Below are positions 59,165-64,000 of a DNA stretch of 64,000 nucleotides, in pieces. Where the stretch lies: the NCBI RefSeq assembly GCF_014197135.1, contig NZ_JACIFA010000001.1:558001-622000 (forward strand), in the 5' to 3' direction. Position 1 is the stretch's first letter; the number at the start of each line of letters is the position of its first letter. The notes under the pieces were generated by a model. The model made no database searches. It was not told the DNA's origin and was given only the letters and a program-made list of their open reading frames with translations. A program made the position numbers and the translations under genes. The DNA comes from Sphingomonas zeae. GTDB lineage: Bacteria > Pseudomonadota > Alphaproteobacteria > Sphingomonadales > Sphingomonadaceae.

Positions 59165-60262
59165 TCATTCTTCCGTCCGGAACAACACCGCTTCTCCGAT
59201 CAGGAAGAAGAGCAAGATCGGCGCCCAGGCGGCCAGAAACGGCGGGTAGGCCCCCAGGTCGCCCATCGCCATCGAGAAATTGTCCGCCACGAAATAGGCA
59301 AAGCCCAGCGCCATGCCGATGACGGCGCGCACGAACAGCTTGCCCGACCGCGCGATACCGAACGCCGCGACCGCGCCCAGCAGCGGCATCAGCATCGCCG
59401 ACATCGGCGCGGACAGCTTGTGCCAGAGCGAACCCTCCAGTGACTTGGTCGGGCGTCCCGCCTCGCGCAGGTCGGTGATCGCGCTGGACAGAGCGCCGAA
59501 GGACAGGTTGTCGGCGCTGACGCTGGCCAGCGTCAGCTGTTCGGGCGTGACGCCGCGTCCGATGATCAGCGACGGGTAGTTGGTCAGCTTGCCCGACTTT
59601 ACCTCGAACCGGGTCACCGGGCCGATCTTCCAGCCGTCGCCCGCGCGAACCCCCCGCGGGGCACGCACGATCGCCTGAAGACTGCCGCCGGCGCGGTCGT
59701 ACAATGTGACGCCGCCCAACTGGATCCCGGTCCCCCGCCCCTGGATCAGGTCGACCGAAATCAGGTCGTCGCCGTCGCGGACCCAGACATTGGACCGATC
59801 GCCGCTATCGATGGGCAGGGGGCCGTATTGCACCTTCTGCCAAGCGCTGAGCGTCGCACTGGCGCGCGGCACGATCCGGTCGTTGAAGACGAAGCTGAAC
59901 GCCGCGACGCCCGCGCTGGCGATCAGCAGCGGCGCGAGTACCTGATGCGCCGACATGCCCGCCGCCTTCAGCGCGATGACCTCGGAATTCTGGTTCATCG
60001 TGAAGAAGGTCAGGATGGTGCCGAGCAGCACCGAGAAGGGCAGCAGGAACGAAATGATCTGCGGCGCGCGCAGCGAGACATAGCGCCATACCTGCGCCTG
60101 GCCATTGCCCGGCGCCGCCAGCACCGCGCCGGATTCGCTCAGCACGTCGAGCGTCTGGAGCACCAGCGCCACCGCGAACAGGATGGCGAAGGTGCGGACC
60201 AGGAACATCTTCGCCATATAGATGGCGATCGTTTTCGACGGAAAAATGTTGGACAGGCTCAT
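59165..60262 (-). CDS. lptG: LptG-type lipopolysaccharide export permease
   Basis: A 365-residue LptF/LptG family permease. Three N-terminal helices (for example FLVRTFAILFAVALVLQTLD) are followed by a periplasmic beta-jellyroll (about residues 120-260) and three C-terminal helices (LLGAVAAFGIARSGKLFVRA, then AAWAPILLFFLIGEAVL). It works with LptB, LptC and LptF to pull glycolipid out of the inner membrane. The ATG overlaps the lptF stop (60259-60262). In sphingomonads, which carry glycosphingolipids instead of LPS, the cargo is probably a glycosphingolipid. Confidence 0.9.
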   Translation of the reverse strand: MSLSNIFPSKTIAIYMAKMFLVRTFAILFAVALVLQTLDVLSESGAVLAAPGNGQAQVWRYVSLRAPQIISFLLPFSVLLGTILTFFTMNQNSEVIALKAAGMSAHQVLAPLLIASAGVAAFSFVFNDRIVPRASATLSAWQKVQYGPLPIDSGDRSNVWVRDGDDLISVDLIQGRGTGIQLGGVTLYDRAGGSLQAIVRAPRGVRAGDGWKIGPVTRFEVKSGKLTNYPSLIIGRGVTPEQLTLASVSADNLSFGALSSAITDLREAGRPTKSLEGSLWHKLSAPMSAMLMPLLGAVAAFGIARSGKLFVRAVIGMALGFAYFVADNFSMAMGDLGAYPPFLAAWAPILLFFLIGEAVLFRTEE

Positions 60263-61458
60263 GCCGTATAGGCCTTTTTGCGGCGGCGGCCGGGCAACCA
60301 GCGGCCGATCGCCTTGACGAGCTTGGCGACCCCACGCTCCAGCGCGCCGATCGGCTGGCCGCCGGGCACATAGGCGGTGACATAATACATCCAGAGGACC
60401 AGCCCCGCGAACACCGCGAACGGCGCCCATAGCGCCAATAGCGGATCGACCTTGCCCAGCGCGCCGATATCGGCGGCATATTGGTTCACCTTGAAATAGG
60501 TGACGAGCATCACGATCGACAGGAATACGCCCAGCGCCGAGGTCGATCGCTTGGGTGGAATACCGAGCGACACCGCGAGCAGCGGCAGCAGGAACATCGT
60601 CACCACCTCGACCACGCGGAAGTGGAATTCGGATCGGCTACCCGCCCGGGCCTCCGCACTGCGCGCATCCTGACCCAGCTTGGCCAGCTCGGGCAGGGTG
60701 AACTCCAGATCACGGCCGCCGCGTTGTCGGAAATTATCGAACTTGGGCAGGTCGATCGGCAGGTCGTGGCTGGAGAAGGTCAGCACGCGGGGCGCCTTGA
60801 ATTCCGGCCGGTTGTGGATCAGCGTGCCGTTGGTCAGGCGAAAGATGATGACGTTGGGATCGTCCGTCGCCAGAAACCGCCCCCGCTCCGCCGTCACGCC
60901 GATCCAGTCGCCCTTGGATGTGTTGGCGTGGACGAAGATGCCCGACAGGTCGCGGCCATTCTCGCGGCTTTCCTCGATGCGCAGGGTCATGCGGTCGCCC
61001 AGATGGGTGAACTCGCCGACCTTGATGGACGCGCCCAGCGCGCCGGTACGCAGCTCGTAGCGCAGGCCTTCGTAATAATAGCGGGCGACGGGCTGGATAT
61101 AGCCGACGATCGCCAGGTTGAGCGCGGCCAAGACGATCGCGTACATGTAGGGCACCCGCAGCAATCGGGTATAGCTCATGCCCACGCCGCGCATCACATC
61201 CAGCTCGGACGAGGTCGCCAGGCGGCGAAAGGCGAGCAGAATGCCCAGCATCAGCCCGATCGGAATGCCCAGCCCCAGATATTCGGGCAGCAGATTGGCC
61301 AGCATCCGCCACACCACGCTGATCGGCCCGCCTTCCGTCGCGACGAATTCGAACAGGCGACGGATGCGGTCGAGCACCAGCAGCATCGCCGAGATGAGCA
61401 GCGTCGCGAACAGCGGCAACGCGATCAACCGGGCCATGTAGCGATCGATAGATTTCAT
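60259..61458 (-). CDS. lptF: LptF-type lipopolysaccharide export permease
   Basis: A 399-residue permease beginning MKSIDRYMARLIALPLFATL, the usual LptF start. It shows N-terminal helices around 12-32, 60-80 and 100-120 (LLRVPYMYAIVLAALNLAIV), a periplasmic domain to about 290, and C-terminal helices (VVEVVTMFLLPLLAVSLGIP, then LLALWAPFAVFAGLVLWMYY). It ends with a basic tail. First gene of the lptF-lptG operon; no lptB, lptC or lptA lies in the window. Upstream is the hybrid kinase on the same strand, about 108 bases away. Confidence 0.9.
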   Translation of the reverse strand: MKSIDRYMARLIALPLFATLLISAMLLVLDRIRRLFEFVATEGGPISVVWRMLANLLPEYLGLGIPIGLMLGILLAFRRLATSSELDVMRGVGMSYTRLLRVPYMYAIVLAALNLAIVGYIQPVARYYYEGLRYELRTGALGASIKVGEFTHLGDRMTLRIEESRENGRDLSGIFVHANTSKGDWIGVTAERGRFLATDDPNVIIFRLTNGTLIHNRPEFKAPRVLTFSSHDLPIDLPKFDNFRQRGGRDLEFTLPELAKLGQDARSAEARAGSRSEFHFRVVEVVTMFLLPLLAVSLGIPPKRSTSALGVFLSIVMLVTYFKVNQYAADIGALGKVDPLLALWAPFAVFAGLVLWMYYVTAYVPGGQPIGALERGVAKLVKAIGRWLPGRRRKKAYTA

Positions 61459-61566
61459 GCCGGGGACATCACTCGCGCGATAAAACGGCCATGGCTATAC
61501 GGGGGTGGGCAGGGCGCGTCACCCCTTGTTTGCGAAGGCCACGCCCAACCTGCTCTCCAAAACCCC

Positions 61567-63543
61567 TCAGGCCGCCGCGCAGACCAGCCCCTCGGCCCGC
61601 TTCAACGCCGCCACCACCGCGCCTTCCAGTCCGGCCAATGTAAAGGGCTTGCGCAAGACCTCATACCCCTCAAACCCCGTCGCCTGCGCGTCACCCGCAA
61701 AGCCCGTGACGAACAGAACCGCCAGATCGGGATGGCGCGGGCGGATCGTGGCGATCAGCTCGGGGCCGGTCAGATGCGGCATCAGTACGTCGGACACGAT
61801 CAGCCGGATGCCCGGATGCCGCGCGAGCAGCCCTTCCGCCTCGCGCGGATCGTTGCACGGGATCGGGTCATGGCCCAGTTCCTGAAGCGCGCTCATGGTC
61901 GCGGCCAGCACGCGCGGATCATCCTCGACCAACAGGACGCGCAGGCCGTCCTTCGCCCTGGCTTCTGCCTGTGCCTCGGTCTGGGTGTCGGGGGCGGTCG
62001 GCGGACTTTCGACCGGCTTGGCCGGGGCGGCGTCGGTATGGCGGGGCAGATAGAGGCTGACCGTTGTGCCCTTGCCGGGCGCGCTCTGGATGGTGACGTC
62101 GCCGCCCATCTGGCCGACCAGTCCGAAAATCTGGCTGAGCCCCAGCCCGGTCCCCTTGCCGGCGGGCTTGGTGGTAAAGAAGGGCTCGAATACCCGTTCG
62201 ATGACCTCGGGCGTCATCCCTTCGCCAGTATCGGCGACCGAGAGGACCACATAGTCGCCCGCCTCCGCCCGTGGCAGCGCATGGGGTCCCATCCGCATTT
62301 CGGCGGTGCGGATGGTCAACTTGCCGCGCCCGTCCATCGCATCGCGTGCATTGACCGCGAGGTTCAGGATCGCATTCTCCATCTGGGTGCGATCGCCGAA
62401 CAATGTCCAGCCGGTCGTCCAGTCCTCGACCGTCACCTTCACCCCGTCGCCCAGCGTCCGGTCGAGCAGGTCGCGCATCCCCTCGACCAGGCGGCGCGGC
62501 ACGAGCGTCTCGGGGGCCAGCGCCTCCTCGCGGCTGAACATCAGCAGGCGGCGTGTCAGTGCGGCGGCGCGCTGGGCGCCCTCGGTCGCGCTGTCCAGAT
62601 GGCGCATCATGTCATCGCGCGTCTCGGTCCGGCGGGCCAGCTCCAGCCCGCCCAGCACGACCGCCAGCATGTTGTTGAAATCATGGGCGATGCCGCCGGT
62701 CAGCTGACCCAGTGCATCCATTTTTTGCACCTGGCGCAGCTTGGCTTCCTGAACCTTCAGCTCCTCGGTGGCGGTCTCGACCGCGCTGGCCAGCTCCTCG
62801 GCACGGGCGCGTTCGGTACGCGCCTCGGCACGGGCTTCGGCCCGCTCGCCCACCGCGCCGACGATGATCCAGGCGAGCGCGATGCCGCCCAGCACCAGTA
62901 CGATGCCGAAGACCACCAGTCCGCCCGCGATCCGGTTGGAATGCAGGATCGTCTCCTGTGCGGCTTCGGACCGCTGCTGCAACAGCACGCGTTCGCCCGC
63001 GGTCAGCTGGGTCAGCAGCGCGTTGATCTTCAGCAGCGCCTCGGCCTGACGCGCCTGATAATAAAGGCCATAGGCCTGACGGTTGAGATGATAGGTGGTC
63101 GAGAGCGCGATCGTCGACAATTCGCGACCGCGCGCCTCATAGGCCTGGCGGAGCTGGTCGATCAGGCGTTGTTGCTGCGGGTCCTCGATCATCCGGTCGA
63201 GCCGGTCGAGCTGTACGCCCGCCGTCGTCCATTCGTCCTGATAGAGCTGGCCCAGCTTGCGGTCGCCCGAGATGACGTAGCGGCCCAGCGACGCCTCCGA
63301 CCGGGCGATCGTGCCCGCCAGCGTGCGGGCGGCGATCATCACGTCATAGCTGTGGCTCTGCCGCTGCAACGCCCGGTCGCGCTCGCGGTTGGCGTGGCCC
63401 AGTGTCACGACCAGCATGGCCAGCGTCACGGCACCGGCCACCGCCATCGCGATCAGCGCAAAGGTCCGCCACCGGCCGACCCCGCCAAGCTCCTCCTGAT
63501 CCATCACGGTCGCGACGCTATCCTCGACGATCGGATATTGCAA
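61567..63543 (-). CDS. Hybrid sensor histidine kinase with C-terminal receiver
   Basis: A 658-residue membrane kinase. TM1 (TFALIAMAVAGAVTLAMLVV, about residues 27-46) and TM2 (GLVVFGIVLVLGGIALAWII, about 208-227) flank a helical periplasmic sensor of CHASE3 type. A coiled coil (about 230-275) leads to HisKA with GGIAHDFNNMLAV (His near 286), then HATPase_c (NLAVNARDAM, DTGEGM, GTGLGLSQ). The C-terminal receiver has Asp near 583 (LIVSDVLMP) and KPF. The HDFNN type resembles CckA-like kinases but the protein lacks a PAS domain, so I do not call it CckA. Its location beside lipid genes could mean envelope sensing. Confidence 0.9.
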   Translation of the reverse strand: MQYPIVEDSVATVMDQEELGGVGRWRTFALIAMAVAGAVTLAMLVVTLGHANRERDRALQRQSHSYDVMIAARTLAGTIARSEASLGRYVISGDRKLGQLYQDEWTTAGVQLDRLDRMIEDPQQQRLIDQLRQAYEARGRELSTIALSTTYHLNRQAYGLYYQARQAEALLKINALLTQLTAGERVLLQQRSEAAQETILHSNRIAGGLVVFGIVLVLGGIALAWIIVGAVGERAEARAEARTERARAEELASAVETATEELKVQEAKLRQVQKMDALGQLTGGIAHDFNNMLAVVLGGLELARRTETRDDMMRHLDSATEGAQRAAALTRRLLMFSREEALAPETLVPRRLVEGMRDLLDRTLGDGVKVTVEDWTTGWTLFGDRTQMENAILNLAVNARDAMDGRGKLTIRTAEMRMGPHALPRAEAGDYVVLSVADTGEGMTPEVIERVFEPFFTTKPAGKGTGLGLSQIFGLVGQMGGDVTIQSAPGKGTTVSLYLPRHTDAAPAKPVESPPTAPDTQTEAQAEARAKDGLRVLLVEDDPRVLAATMSALQELGHDPIPCNDPREAEGLLARHPGIRLIVSDVLMPHLTGPELIATIRPRHPDLAVLFVTGFAGDAQATGFEGYEVLRKPFTLAGLEGAVVAALKRAEGLVCAAA

Positions 63544-63581
63544 AGCCGGGTCGGATATAGCCGGGGCTCGTACGGGGCGCT

Positions 63582-63638
63582 CACCCCTTCCTCCCCCAGA
63601 GGGGGAGGGGGACCATGCGGAGCATGGTGGAGGGGTGT
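63582..63638. repeat. Intergenic palindromic repeat, family C
   Basis: A compact element: CCTCCCCCAGAGGGGGAGG (63590-63608) is a near-palindrome, followed by ACCATGCGGAGCATGGT (63612-63628), a second hairpin, and closing GGAGGGGTG. It is of the same general style as families A and B but with a different core. It lies between the hybrid kinase and the last gene. Confidence 0.75.
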
Positions 63639-63744
63639 CGGCATCTGCGGTCCATTCCCATCAGGCGGTGACCCGCCCCGTCAGGCCTGCAGCCTGTCAC
63701 CTCCCCTTGCAGGGAGGGTCGAGGAATCCGGCCCAAAAACGGGG

Positions 63745-64000
63745 TCAGCTGATCGCGCCGACCGCCTGGCCCGCCGCGCGGAACATACCCAGCACCGTTT
63801 CGAGCTGCGCGGGGCTGTGCTCGGCACAGATCGAACAGCGCAGCAGGAAGATGCCCGCCGGAGTCGCGGGCGGGCGCGCCATGTTGACGTACAGGCCGCC
63901 GTCAAGCAGCGCCTGCCACATCATCACCGCCTGTTCCTGATCTTCTAGGATGACCGCGACGACCGCGCTGTCGGGGTTCTCGGTGCCCAGCTTGAAGCCC
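63745..64000 (-). CDS. spt: Serine palmitoyltransferase, C-terminal end (partial)
   Basis: The last 84 codons of a gene that runs off the right edge. The peptide starts FKLGTENPDSAVVAVILEDQ and continues VMMWQALLDGGLYVNMARPP and TPAGIFLLRCSICAEHS. This is the end of an alpha-oxoamine synthase (fold type I PLP enzyme). The form MARPPATPAG and RCSICAEHS is what I recall for the soluble Sphingomonas serine palmitoyltransferase, which condenses serine and palmitoyl-CoA to 3-ketodihydrosphingosine. The PLP lysine is outside the window, so related synthases cannot be fully excluded. Confidence 0.75.
   Translation of the reverse strand, partial: GFKLGTENPDSAVVAVILEDQEQAVMMWQALLDGGLYVNMARPPATPAGIFLLRCSICAEHSPAQLETVLGMFRAAGQAVGAIS

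Noticed and set aside
61567..63543. Hybrid kinase as CckA
   Set aside because: HDFNN-type kinase core and receiver fit, but there is no PAS domain and the periplasmic sensor is CHASE3-like; no cell-cycle gene context.
60481..63948. Very long plus-strand open frame (over 1150 codons) across the lptF and hybrid kinase region
   Set aside because: It is antisense to lptF and the kinase, both of which have clear domains. Its translation is His/Gln/Arg/Asp-rich without motifs, typical of GC-rich shadow frames.

Overview
The window looks like chromosomal DNA of a Sphingomonas-type alphaproteobacterium. It is GC-rich, with dense short-spaced genes and many ATGA or TGATG start/stop overlaps. Its families are typical of sphingomonads: a large TonB-dependent receptor, a Pro-rich TonB with ExbB and two ExbD proteins, UPF0262, DUF2849/DUF934 sulfur-assimilation partners, TamA/TamB, and the 3' end of what reads as a serine palmitoyltransferase gene. 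I see no phage, plasmid, transposase or CRISPR array. Accessory DNA consists mainly of small intergenic palindromic repeats.

Layout. 1-5.4 kb: tail of a GGDEF-EAL protein, a DUF1285-NUDIX-cca operon, a GNAT enzyme, folB with a small Rossmann-like partner, and a secreted hypothetical protein. 5.6-8.2 kb: tonB-exbB-exbD-exbD ending in a strong terminator. 8.2-12.5 kb: a secreted TPR protein behind a paired dyad operator, dcd, a MerR-TipAS regulator, cdd, a GH25-like protein and UPF0262. 12.6-18.2 kb: dnaB, then a sulfate-assimilation operon on the minus strand (cobA, DUF2849, cysI, DUF934, cysH). 18.3-33.8 kb: a TonB-dependent receptor, astD-like dehydrogenase, selO, an alpha/beta hydrolase, a glycosyltransferase, a flavin oxidoreductase, small proteins, a 2-hydroxyacid dehydrogenase, a thiolase and an orphan prepilin peptidase. 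33.9-41.5 kb: tamA-tamB behind a sequence matching the general-stress (EcfG) promoter consensus, then an ArgE-like deacetylase. 41.6-46 kb: a full CtrA box between a possible 17-codon gene and a signalling set of EAL phosphodiesterase, TPR histidine kinase and CheY-like regulator. 46-49.4 kb: methyltransferase, comF, grxC, nitrilase-like, DUF1178 and tRNA-Arg(CCT). 49.5-51.4 kb: a chemoreceptor.

From 51.5 kb to the right edge much of the content concerns membrane lipids: a phosphatidylserine decarboxylase divergent from a class III aminotransferase; a PmtA-like PE N-methyltransferase with an Mpo1-like membrane protein; a two-gene family of small secreted Cys proteins; a 383-residue GNAT-fold protein divergent from a three-His-box desaturase; lptF-lptG; a hybrid histidine kinase; and the end of the probable serine palmitoyltransferase. 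My main inference is that 56.7-64 kb is part of a sphingolipid synthesis and export locus, with the GNAT-fold protein a candidate bacterial ceramide synthase and the desaturase a candidate long-chain-base or acyl modifier. No homology search was run; all calls come from reading motifs and context.
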